Source: Ustilago trichophora (taxonomy: Eukaryota; Basidiomycota; Ustilaginomycetes; Ustilaginales; Ustilaginaceae). Taken from it: a DNA stretch of 64,000 bases. Positions within the stretch are counted from its first letter, which is position 1. Every line of letters begins with the position of its first letter. Under the pieces are notes generated by a model. That model saw only the letters and a list, made by a program, of their open reading frames with translations, was not told the DNA's origin and ran no database searches. Below are positions 32,101-39,756 of this stretch, one piece after another. Both the position numbers and the translations under genes were made by a program. The stretch covers positions 1,364,001 to 1,428,000 of the forward strand of contig OOIN01000002.1 of NCBI GenBank assembly GCA_900323505.1, in the 5' to 3' direction.

Positions 32101-33362
32101 GCAAGTACTACAGGGACTATCACTTGGGTGTACCTCCTTCCTTGGAACATCTCTGTGGCCAACCCTACACGCTCTGTGTCATTCCGCTGCAACTCGAACA
32201 ACGACCAGCTCCCTCGTTTGAAATCTCTTTCCAGCAGCCGCCACCCCTGCACGCGACCGTCAGAAACGCCTTCGAGACCGCGCTTATGAAAAAGTTTGAC
32301 GACCTGCAGAGCTTCGACATCCGCAGGGTTCAGCTGGCTGCCCAGCGCTACCGCGTCAGCCTGCAGCTCTACGAGGGCATCCGTGCCTCCTATAACATCA
32401 TCTTTCACGGAAGCAACCCATCGAGCTATGAAAAGAACATGTTTTATTATATGGTGCGCATCTTTGAGGGCGGCGTCCGATTCGAGATAGATCCGGTCAT
32501 CGAGGCCAAGCTGTTCAAGCGTCGCGACACTGCAGATAATCGAGATCCCAAGGCTGCTCCAAAGGTGTACGTCTTTGTGCGCCGCGGGGCCTTGAAAGAG
32601 ATTCTCGAAGGCGATTCGACGCAGCCGACGTCCACCCTTGCGCCCTATCTGCGTCGACTCAAAAGACACTCGCGCTGCAAATTTTGGACTTTTGGCTTCT
32701 CTGCTGAAAACCCTGATGAGCGGATTCGTGAGATCTTCCCCGGTCACGATGGTACGGTGACGTTCTCAATGTCTGCGATCCTCCAGGATCTGTTGCGATC
32801 AACCATGGCGGTGGAGGAAGAGACGGAAGACAAAGAGGAGGGACAGTTGACCCAAACCGACAAAACGCCTCCTCCCTCGATCGTTTGCAATGCGGCGTAT
32901 CACCTTGCTGATAATTGGCGAGTGCGACTCCACCCCTGGATCCGACCTTGTCTCAGACTGCTGGCCGACCATCTCGAGCCAGTCTGTCGTGCGCTGAATC
33001 TGATTGAGGAGCACCAGGTTTTCCCGATCGAACTCATGTTTGAGCTCGACTCAAAGCTTGAGACGCTCTACACATCTGTGATGATCGAGGAGCTGCCCAC
33101 CGATGCGATCAGCGGTCTCCCCTTCGAAGAGCCGACCGAAGTACCTGACGAGCCAGAGGAACTGGTGAAGCGACTCGATAAAGAGATCCTCGCAACCCTG
33201 CAAAAAGTTCAGCTCGCCAGCGCAGACGATACCCGATTCCACGTGTTGGTGGCAGTGGAGGAAGATCTGACGGAGGCGCAAAAGGCCGGTATTGAAGTGA
33301 TGTCCTTGTCAGATCTGGCCGAAAACAAGTGTAAGGAACTGGCGAAGCTGCCAGGCAACTGA
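29193..33362 (+). CDS. large chromodomain protein, candidate heterochromatin reader
   Basis: Protein of 1389 residues. A chromodomain lies at ~331-385 (FDVRAVLRHRKN, EYRTVWAGYPIYSSTWEPESHF) and keeps aromatic residues at the positions that form a methyl-lysine cage. Acidic stretches with S/D/E precede it and a long basic helical region follows (~400-490). A Ser/Pro/Ala-rich disordered middle part comes next. The last ~550 residues are well ordered: VGLAWCELVIGH near 845, then mixed alpha/beta blocks including FWTFGFSAENPDERIREIFPG and a final FHVLVAVEEDLTEAQ. I do not recognise this C-terminal part. The layout recalls Chp1-type proteins (chromodomain plus folded C-terminus), but the link is speculative. 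The start is the ATG at 29193 (MPPDRIALDSSDEE); upstream only a TTG is in frame. Confidence 0.8.
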   Translation: MPPDRIALDSSDEERKYPIRSRRLIAQRLQEWENEVDELESDADDDIQLAVQPPPRPSPSRQNKRNAPDDAEAQQRRQERRKKRELAKDEKRERRRAEKRAAAAAVKQSGVSGPSPPRDSASSSAAPATQAALLSTSSQHHNGTGPPRVSQAANFSESDEAPLPSLVVKRASTAGPRLEPRRSPAPMSEDEVEFIASQSSSAQNTNAAPARSSSVPVIIEPEDNQPPTQRASSAHLKEPNASGRAASPIELGSSDAPPEPDFDPELDDISDVSSVSYDDSEEYEVGAEFYTSSEGSVHASDSEDGLGSWTEYDKENWQGSTAHLDEAYDGNFDVRAVLRHRKNPRRGFIEYRTVWAGYPIYSSTWEPESHFNSKRTLREYWDRQGGRPQDVPHDPNEYSTHDSDTDVAVNRRPRWRAHAAKKKKRREVRRDKVQLRQYLLSLSEERAKAKAKEEERYAKFRRANRLTLDTERIREKGTSRSYQKRIEKMQQKKWSRNGGSGGSDAAGPSRFGITHANRNLVDVSMKARSGAASGINSARTRVSQLNDSIPEADENLMTFRRSAPNLTGLGSSTMAPLREGSGFMPATARPTVRPTVAAGSSGASGSGSATQAPAPRPAPGSFKGAHRREPKVQMKEGFGVFLKKLHNESANAQDRRANDTSAPPPRAPTHSSGQPVATARRLSEARRPNLLVLKPVEDFKSGSRPARPAATAYAASSSSSDSGDHDTFGIPEMSAVRNNFNPHQPAPPSDDEAKREAAIKRSIPIPRVEDPRRRPPQIPAGSAQNSTQSPWSPIEDDVPFVPQDAENTASNVEQASVLTTPRSPVENVNHGRSHTGPPSEPPKRIVGLAWCELVIGHNSMELEAAFCASDSLSSDRLQALGLGGSGRQVRFDKFMPFAWMRDHFARHGVKKDEAMLLNAYGNALYQDRASLDQISEQLKASDVALLADVEEVAPGEDRAGQHEYFVAFSSKYYRDYHLGVPPSLEHLCGQPYTLCVIPLQLEQRPAPSFEISFQQPPPLHATVRNAFETALMKKFDDLQSFDIRRVQLAAQRYRVSLQLYEGIRASYNIIFHGSNPSSYEKNMFYYMVRIFEGGVRFEIDPVIEAKLFKRRDTADNRDPKAAPKVYVFVRRGALKEILEGDSTQPTSTLAPYLRRLKRHSRCKFWTFGFSAENPDERIREIFPGHDGTVTFSMSAILQDLLRSTMAVEEETEDKEEGQLTQTDKTPPPSIVCNAAYHLADNWRVRLHPWIRPCLRLLADHLEPVCRALNLIEEHQVFPIELMFELDSKLETLYTSVMIEELPTDAISGLPFEEPTEVPDEPEELVKRLDKEILATLQKVQLASADDTRFHVLVAVEEDLTEAQKAGIEVMSLSDLAENKCKELAKLPGN

Positions 33363-34104
33363 CTTTCCTTCTCTCTGTGTCAGTGCCCCTTTATGTAATT
33401 TGTAATTTGTGTACTCTATGCAATTGCTTCAAAGCATAAGCATTCATTGTCTTCAATGGCTCAGGCTTCCGCTTGCACCTTGTTCAAGAGTGGTGTGATA
33501 TGAGTCGTGTGCGAAGTTCAAGTGGTGAGTCGAGGCGAAGACGGGTCTGATGGAAATTTGACAAGAGTGGACCCTGAATCAGGAAACGCAAACGCGCGTG
33601 CCACGACCCCCATAGCGCACAGACGCACTCGTTTTCACTCGACACCAACTGTGCTTCGCTCCACCAAACAGTACACCTCCCCTACATTCCACTGGACAGC
33701 TGTCCTGTCGCAAGTGAGACAGAACAGCAGCTTCAGCTCGATATATAAGGCACTTGAGCTGTAGGAACGATTCTTCGGAGCTCGTCGTCTCACTTTTCCC
33801 ACCGCTCTGAGGCTTGTTGACCATCGGGTATTGGGACGCTCCTTGCTTCGCCGACGAACCACAGCGACGTATCCTGACGAGAGAGTGCGAAACATTCGAG
33901 TCTTCAAAAGGTACGGAACTCCCCGATAACAAGGAAGCTCTGCTCACTGAGCTCGACAAGGCTCTTCATGCGGCAATCGCAACTGTCCCCACTCTAGTAG
34001 TTCGGACGGCATAACCCCAGCCCGGTCAGGCACATCGAGTCCCATTGACTATCTCAAGCAAGCAGTCATACCAAGAGCCTCGCTATTCGAGCGGCGTAGT
34101 TGCG
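33363..34104. promoter_or_regulatory. VPS34 promoter and leader
   Basis: This 742-base interval contains TATATAAG at 33742-33749 and a long leader of over 300 bases. The only ATG seen between the TATA box and the start codon (33968) opens a 9-codon upstream frame ending at TAG 33995-33997. The upstream part includes the 3' flank of the chromodomain gene. Confidence 0.55.
33968..33997 (+). promoter_or_regulatory. short upstream reading frame in VPS34 leader
   Basis: An ATG at 33968 followed by eight further sense codons and TAG, 107 bases before the VPS34 ATG and downstream of a TATA box. It might reduce VPS34 translation, provided the leader is not spliced. Confidence 0.45.
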
Positions 34105-37035
34105 ATGGATCGAGACTTTTACTCCTTCGTCCGCTTGTCGGACCTTGATCTCAATCTCACCTTTCGCATCTCGTCTCTTCAAGGGAAGCTCGATCGTTTG
34201 ACTCGCACACAGCTTCTCGAGCAGCCACAAGGTCGTCACTGGGGAGCACAGCAAAGCAGATATCCGGATCTCGTCGTCGAATGCCGGCTCTATTCCGACA
34301 ACAAACCGCTCAGCGTTCCCGTCAAAACAGCATACAAGCCATTTCGCAACAATCACCAGTGGAATGAATGGATTACACTGCCTTACAAACTCTGCGACCT
34401 CCCACTTGGAGCGCAACTTACCTTCACCATCTACGATGTCGCGTCCAGCACCACATCCCGTGTAATTGGCGGAACCACACTATCGCTCTTTAGCAAAAAA
34501 GGAACGCTCAAGTCAGCCCAGCACAGGCTGTTTGTGTGGAAGGGAGCCAAAGCGGATGGAAGTGTCGAGACTGCTACACCGAGCAAGGTCGGAGAGATGA
34601 AGGATGAGATGGGCCGGCTGGAGAAGCTCATCAAGAGACATGAGCGCGGCGATCTTCCTCGCGTAGATTGGCTCGACAAGCTGGCTTACCGTCAGGTTGA
34701 GAAGGTGTACCAGGTTGAAAGCCAGTCGAGCGATCGGCTCTTTTTGTATATTGACTTACCAAGGTTTGAGCTTCCGATCGTGTTTTGCGAAGCAGAGTCG
34801 ACCTTACCCTCGGCTGATGGGGTCAATGGGCTCTCTTCGCTTTCTAACACGTCGGTGGGCCCAAGCTCCGGTGCATCGATTATCGGCGCCGGAGGAGGTC
34901 ACCAGGATCTTGGAGGCGGTGTGTCACAAGGCGGTCCCGGCAGCGGTCTTTCAACGGCATCTGGCAATCCGACATCGGCAGCAGCAGCGGCAGCAGCGGC
35001 GGCGGCTGCTCTATCCACGGGAGATCCGAATCGGATCACCTCGTCTCTCTTCACCATTTTTGACCCCGAAATTGCGAGATCCAACCCTGTCGAAGCCAAG
35101 CACCGTCGACTTGTCCGTTCCCACAGGTCGGGTCCACTGGATCGTGAGCTCAAGCCGTCAGCAGAGGTGCGAGACGAGCTCAACGAGATCCTCTCGTATC
35201 CGCCGACGCGCGTGCTCACGCCAGCAGAAATGGATCGTATCTGGTCCTTCCGCTTCTATCTGACACGTGATCCTAAGGGTCTCACCAAGTTCCTCAAGTC
35301 TGTCGTCTGGACCGACCAGGGCGAAGCGAAGCAGGCTACAGAGGTGCTTTTGCCCATGTGGACCGAACCAGGTCTCGACGATGCGCTCGAGTTGCTGGGT
35401 CCAACCTTCAATGATCCTCGCGTTAGGTCGTATGCAGTTCGCCAGCTGGAACGTGCAGAAGACGAAGAGCTTATCCTCTACTTGCTGCAGCTTGTACAGG
35501 CGCTCAAGTTCGAGAAGCCCTTGACTCGCGGTGCAGGAGGCTTGGCTGGGTCTGCGACTGGCGATCGAGATAACGAAGCCCGACGACTGCTTACACCTCG
35601 CCAGCCCACTACCTCGCCCTCCAACTCGCAGACCAACGAAGCTTCGGACGAAGACGGCAGCGGCTTGGCCGACTTCCTCATCCGCCGAGGTCTCTCAAAT
35701 CCGCTATTGGGCAATAATCTGTACTGGTACCTCGAGGTCGAATGCGAGGATCCCAAGACAGGATCGCTGTTCAGAGCTGTCAAGCGGCGATTCATGGACC
35801 GTCTTGAAGCGCTTCCTGCCGGCGCAGAGAGGAAAGATACGCTATCAAGACAGGCAGTATTGCTCGCGACGCTCTCGAGACGGGCCAAGGAGTTGAGGTC
35901 AAATCGCGATGCAAGGCCGAAGAAGATCGAAAAGTTGCATGCGCTTATCGCGGATCCGAAGAATGGGTTGAATCGATTCGATCCGCCGCTGATGCTGCCA
36001 TTGGATGCATCGATCTCGGTGACAGGTATCGTTGCCGAGAAGAGTACAATTTTCAAAAGTAACTTGTTCCCGCTGCGGTTGGAATTTACGACAATGACGA
36101 AGCAGGCTGAGGAGGGCGGCACGAGTGGCACTTTGCCGGACAGCATTACCTCGAGTTTGATTGAAGAGGATGAAGAAGAGGGGTCGTTGATCAATGACGA
36201 GTCGTATGCTCACAAAGCGAAAGATTCGAAGAGTAAGAGGGATGGGGACGCCGGACAGTACACGCTCATCTTCAAGAACGGCGACGACTTGCGACAGGAT
36301 CAGTTGGTGATCCAGCTTTTCTCGCTCATGGATCGGCTATTGCGAAACGAAAACCTGGACCTTAAGATGACCCCCTACCGCGTCCTTGCAACCGGCAGCA
36401 TTGACGGGATGGTCCAATTCGTCGACTCTCTCTCCATCGCCGCCATTCTCTCTGCGCACCAAAACTCGCTGCTCAACTTCCTCCGAACACATCACCCGCA
36501 ACCCACCTCCCTATCCACATACGGCGTCGACCCCATCGTATTTGAAACCTTCATCCGATCGTGTGCAGGCTACTGTGTAGTAACCTACCTGCTCGGCGTA
36601 GGCGATCGACATCTCGACAACCTCCTTCTCTCCTCTGATGGCCACTTTTTCCACGTCGATTTCGGCTACATTCTCGGACGCGATCCAAAACCTTTTCCCC
36701 CACCCGTCAAAGTATGCAAAGAAATGGTCGACGCCATGGGCGGTACCTCCTCACCGCACTATGCCAGATTCAAAGCATTCTGCTATACGGCATTTTCCAA
36801 CTTACGCAAGAATGCCAATCTCATCTTGAACTTGGTGGCATTAATGGTGGACGCCAATATTCCAGATATCAGACTGGAACCGGATAAGGCGGTGCTCAAA
36901 GTACAGGATAAGTTCTTGTTGCACTTGAGCGAGGATGAGGCAATAAAGGAGTTTGAAGGCCTGCTGAACGAGACAAGCTATTTGAGCACTGTTTTCGATC
37001 GGTTACATGACATGGCGCAGTACTTCAGGCAGTAA
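34105..37035 (+). CDS. VPS34: class III phosphatidylinositol 3-kinase Vps34
   Basis: Protein of 976 residues that makes PI3P on endosomes and autophagic membranes. The start at the ATG at 34105 gives MDRDFYSFVRLSDLD, the usual Vps34 N-terminus, followed by a C2 domain (LDLNLTFRISSLQGKL onward). A Gly/Ser/Ala-rich insertion with 11 alanines (292-302) separates C2 from the helical domain (LTPAEMDRIWSFRFYLT, LLQLVQALKFE, LYWYLEVECED). The kinase domain has the family motifs GDDLRQDQLVIQL, GVGDRHLDNLL (catalytic D834) and HVDFGYILG (D852 of DFG). The C-terminal helix (YLSTVFDRLHDMAQYFRQ) is the conserved Vps34 tail. A TTG 60 bases upstream was rejected as start. It converges with CTK3, 178 bases apart. 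Confidence 0.96.
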   Translation: MDRDFYSFVRLSDLDLNLTFRISSLQGKLDRLTRTQLLEQPQGRHWGAQQSRYPDLVVECRLYSDNKPLSVPVKTAYKPFRNNHQWNEWITLPYKLCDLPLGAQLTFTIYDVASSTTSRVIGGTTLSLFSKKGTLKSAQHRLFVWKGAKADGSVETATPSKVGEMKDEMGRLEKLIKRHERGDLPRVDWLDKLAYRQVEKVYQVESQSSDRLFLYIDLPRFELPIVFCEAESTLPSADGVNGLSSLSNTSVGPSSGASIIGAGGGHQDLGGGVSQGGPGSGLSTASGNPTSAAAAAAAAAAALSTGDPNRITSSLFTIFDPEIARSNPVEAKHRRLVRSHRSGPLDRELKPSAEVRDELNEILSYPPTRVLTPAEMDRIWSFRFYLTRDPKGLTKFLKSVVWTDQGEAKQATEVLLPMWTEPGLDDALELLGPTFNDPRVRSYAVRQLERAEDEELILYLLQLVQALKFEKPLTRGAGGLAGSATGDRDNEARRLLTPRQPTTSPSNSQTNEASDEDGSGLADFLIRRGLSNPLLGNNLYWYLEVECEDPKTGSLFRAVKRRFMDRLEALPAGAERKDTLSRQAVLLATLSRRAKELRSNRDARPKKIEKLHALIADPKNGLNRFDPPLMLPLDASISVTGIVAEKSTIFKSNLFPLRLEFTTMTKQAEEGGTSGTLPDSITSSLIEEDEEEGSLINDESYAHKAKDSKSKRDGDAGQYTLIFKNGDDLRQDQLVIQLFSLMDRLLRNENLDLKMTPYRVLATGSIDGMVQFVDSLSIAAILSAHQNSLLNFLRTHHPQPTSLSTYGVDPIVFETFIRSCAGYCVVTYLLGVGDRHLDNLLLSSDGHFFHVDFGYILGRDPKPFPPPVKVCKEMVDAMGGTSSPHYARFKAFCYTAFSNLRKNANLILNLVALMVDANIPDIRLEPDKAVLKVQDKFLLHLSEDEAIKEFEGLLNETSYLSTVFDRLHDMAQYFRQ

Positions 37036-37213
37036 GCTCAATTGGGCATCGTAATGTTGTGATGCTAGAAATAGGATTGAGGTGATTGTATGGAACGTTG
37101 CATGATGTGTTGTTGGTAATGTGAAGGTAGGCGTACAAATACAGTGTGGGATTCGTCGAAAGTGAGAGTGTGTTGCGAACAGGGAGACGGTGTGTGTGCT
37201 GGTATTTGGTTTA

Positions 37214-38110
37214 CTACGACGACCGTTGTGCAAGCCGCATGGAAGCGGGAGCGGTTGGCGGTCGAATCTGCGCTTGTGATGAGGATGTCGGCATGGTCGT
37301 CACTACCGGCTGCTGTGGCGGAGGGTCCTTCTGAACCACCCAACTCTCGCTTTCCCCTTCCTTCAACTCGTCTATGTCGTCATCGTTGAAATCGCTCGTC
37401 TCTTCCCACATCTGGCTGAAATCCAGGTCCTGTGTCGACCACACCCTATCTCCATCCTCTTCTGCGCCCTCCTCCGGTTTCAACTTTCTCGTCAAATAGG
37501 TCGGATCCAACTGCTCAGGTTTGACCCCAAACATACTGTGATGGGAGAAGGCTGTAGGAGGCAAAACCCAGGATTTCTCACGCAGTCGTTTGTGTCGTTC
37601 TCGATCCTCTTCTATACGTCTCTGCATATCACTGGGAGGAAGAAGGGTCGAGTTGCGTTGTTGAGGAGACAATGCATAAAGTGAAGCTTTGCGGACTTCT
37701 AGTAGCGTTTCAAGGTCTTCGAGCGTGTTACGGTCCAGGACGAATCGTGCTTTCCACGTGGCAAGGATCTTGCTCACAGCGGGAACGTTGAGAAGTGCAT
37801 CCCATCGACCTTCTGGTATCGCCAAGTCGAAGAGGATGTACAAGTCCCTTTGAAGATAGCCTCGGAAGAGGGAGCGGATGGAAGGGGAAAGCGTCTCATC
37901 GGTGAAAATCGAGTCGATTAGGAAGAAAAGGTTGATGCGACGGTTGATGGAGCCGGATTTGCACTCGCCGATGATGCATGACCATAGTTCAGAATGTAGG
38001 GTTGGCCCATAGTCGACGATGTAGGAGAGGGATTTCTGGATGCTCGGTAAGGAGGCATTGAGTCGATGGAGAGTGGAGAGGAAGCGTAGGCGCGTTTGGA
38101 AGGGGTCCAT
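37214..38110 (-). CDS. CTK3: CTD kinase subunit gamma (Ctk3)
   Basis: Protein of 298 residues. The start MDPFQTRLRFLSTLHRLNAS followed by QKSLSYIVDYG is the conserved N-terminus of Ctk3, the third subunit of CTDK-I. CTDK-I phosphorylates Ser2 of the RNA polymerase II C-terminal domain. Residues 1-~140 form a CID-like helical domain (RRINLFFLIDSIF). A basic helix follows (RRIEEDRERHKRLREKSW), then an acidic C-terminus with FSQMWEETSDFNDDDIDEL. The ATG at 38110 was chosen because it restores the family N-terminus; the frame extends further upstream through non-family sequence. It is divergent from the FTS gene, with 441 bases between the starts. Confidence 0.9.
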   Translation of the reverse strand: MDPFQTRLRFLSTLHRLNASLPSIQKSLSYIVDYGPTLHSELWSCIIGECKSGSINRRINLFFLIDSIFTDETLSPSIRSLFRGYLQRDLYILFDLAIPEGRWDALLNVPAVSKILATWKARFVLDRNTLEDLETLLEVRKASLYALSPQQRNSTLLPPSDMQRRIEEDRERHKRLREKSWVLPPTAFSHHSMFGVKPEQLDPTYLTRKLKPEEGAEEDGDRVWSTQDLDFSQMWEETSDFNDDDIDELKEGESESWVVQKDPPPQQPVVTTMPTSSSQAQIRPPTAPASMRLAQRSS

Positions 38111-38551
38111 CGTGACCAAGTGCCACGCGGGTTCGGCCGGAATGAGTGTCTTGCCGAGAAACGGTGGCGATGACTTGTTATAGACCTTGATGTGATATGA
38201 AGTGAAGGTATCAGTACACAGGGTTGGACAGCGGTGGTGTCGGAATGGTCGAGGTGGTGTGTAGGGTAGAGCGGAAGGGGTCGAGTTGCGAAGACGAGAA
38301 AGGTGTGTCTTTGATTTTCGGATGTCGGAGATGTGGAGCGCAGCACGCGCCTTTAAGGGTGTTGGTTGCATGTGCAACCAAAAGAGCAACACTTGAAACT
38401 TCATCATGGTTCCCACACCTTGGCAGACCAACGGATAAGACCACACTGCCATCTCTCAACAAGCACGGTCGCTTCAAGCCAGCTCGACTCGGAGATCACC
38501 AACCCTCAATCGAAAGAATCGTTTTGAAAGCTGCAGTGCGCCTCACTCAGG
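38111..38551. promoter_or_regulatory. divergent promoter region, CTK3 / FTS
   Basis: This 441-base interval lies between the start codons of two divergent genes. It is open in the CTK3 frame but unlike the family. No TATA box or RNA gene was seen. Confidence 0.55.
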
Positions 38552-39295
38552 ATGCCATCAACGCAGCAGCTCCAGCTGGAATTCGCCCAGCGAGACATCT
38601 CCTTCCAATATGCCCAGTTGTGTCTGCCCTCCAACTGCCCCACAGGAATTTACGTTCAACTCGACGATGACGACACACATCTCTGGCACAGCGTCATATT
38701 CGTCCAAGATGGCCCTTTCAAAGGTGGCATCTTTCGATTCGACATTGTCTTTCCTCCCACCTATCCTTCTGCGACACCGCAGGTCTTCTTCCCACCGACC
38801 CTGCTTCACCCTCTCGTGGACCCCGATACGGGTAGACTGTTGCTATCATCCCGCTTTCCAACCGCCTGGAGACCACGTCAAGACTTTGTCTCGCACGTTC
38901 TGTCATTTGTCAAATCCTGCTTCTCAGAAGAATCTTTGGAAGGGTTGCGAGAAGGTATGGTGGCGAATCCAGAGGTGTATCGCATGTTTAGAAGCCACAG
39001 GTCACTTTTCAACAAGTTAGCACTGCAATCGGTGGCGCTGAGCACATCACCATCGAGCCTGTACGATGTCAGTGGGGGTAGCGGATTTCCAAATCCTAGC
39101 ATCGGGTTGAACTTGGCCAATCCTCAAGAAAGAGGGGCTGACGGCGCAAAGGAGAGAGGTCTGGTGGTGAGACCGGCGGATGAGGCGAATGGGATCTTGT
39201 TCAGAAAGGTGGACGACGAAGAATTTGCAAGGTTGCGTAGGGAGATCTTTTGTGATGAGGAGATGAAGGAAGGGACGTCAGGCACGCTCAGTTGA
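38552..39295 (+). CDS. FTS/AKTIP-type pseudo-E2 protein
   Basis: Protein of 247 residues with a UBC fold at ~10-150 (FDIVFPPTYPSATPQVFFPP). The segment that carries the active cysteine in E2 enzymes reads HPLVDPDTGRLLLSSRFPTAWRP and has no Cys, so it cannot form a ubiquitin thioester. HPLVDP matches AKTIP (Fused Toes) from memory. FTS binds Hook and FHIP proteins; in smut fungi a Hok1-Fts1-Fhip1 complex links early endosomes to motors. The C-terminal ~100 residues contain a conserved helix (VYRMFRSHRSLFNKLA) and an acidic tail. The start ATG gives the expected short N-terminus. VPS34, another early-endosome factor, lies 1.5 kb away across CTK3. The alternative, a UEV of the Mms2 or Vps23 type, fits less well. 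Confidence 0.85.
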   Translation: MPSTQQLQLEFAQRDISFQYAQLCLPSNCPTGIYVQLDDDDTHLWHSVIFVQDGPFKGGIFRFDIVFPPTYPSATPQVFFPPTLLHPLVDPDTGRLLLSSRFPTAWRPRQDFVSHVLSFVKSCFSEESLEGLREGMVANPEVYRMFRSHRSLFNKLALQSVALSTSPSSLYDVSGGSGFPNPSIGLNLANPQERGADGAKERGLVVRPADEANGILFRKVDDEEFARLRREIFCDEEMKEGTSGTLS

Positions 39296-39638
39296 AGGAT
39301 AGTCTCAAGCAAGTCGATTGTCGTCGACGTCTTTGTCGTCGATTCCTTTGAATATACCCCTTACTACTCCTGACGAGACTCTGTTGCAGCACTTTGGGTC
39401 TGCGAACTTTGGACTGAAGACATGTGCAAGGTGCCCAGCTTGGTGATCATTGGTCGTGAGGGCAGTGCAATTGACACGAAACCAGGATTGTCATTGTCAG
39501 CTTGATTTCAGAGGGTCTTTTGCACCTGAAGAAGCTCAGATGGGTGAATCAAGGACGTAGCTGATTCTGTGATGTTAAGTATGAAGCAGTGCTGCTTGGG
39601 AAGACAATCAAAAACGAATGCAAAAAAAAAGAGGAAAG
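39296..39638. other. intergenic region, FTS 3' flank and 5S terminator
   Basis: 3' flank of the FTS gene. Its right end contains a run of nine A (39622-39630) that reads as a T-run just after the minus-strand 5S rRNA. No gene was seen. Confidence 0.65.
39622..39630 (-). terminator. Pol III terminator of the 5S rRNA gene
   Basis: A run of nine T on the minus strand, 8 bases past the mature 3' end of the 5S rRNA. This is the usual RNA polymerase III stop signal. Confidence 0.85.
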
Positions 39639-39756
39639 AACTGCAGCACCTAGGATTCCCGCGTGGTCCCCCACCGCAGTACTGACTAGGCGATACCTTG
39701 CTTAACTTCGCAGATCGGACGGGATGCGGTGCTTTCAAGGTTCTATGGCCGCAGAT
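39639..39756 (-). rRNA. 5S ribosomal RNA
   Basis: A 118-base minus-strand match to fungal 5S rRNA. It begins ATCTGCGGCCATAG. The conserved internal promoter region follows (AAAGCACCGCATCCCGTCCG, then ATCTGCGAAGTTAAGCAAGG), then TAGTCAGTACTGCGGTGGGG, and the 3' end is GGAATCCTAGGTGCTGCAG. The termini pair (CUGCGGC with GCUGCAG) to form helix I, with one G-U pair. It stands alone between protein genes, away from any visible rDNA repeat, in line with dispersed 5S genes in many fungi. The T-run downstream completes the Pol III unit. All main conserved blocks are intact, so it is probably functional. Confidence 0.95.
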
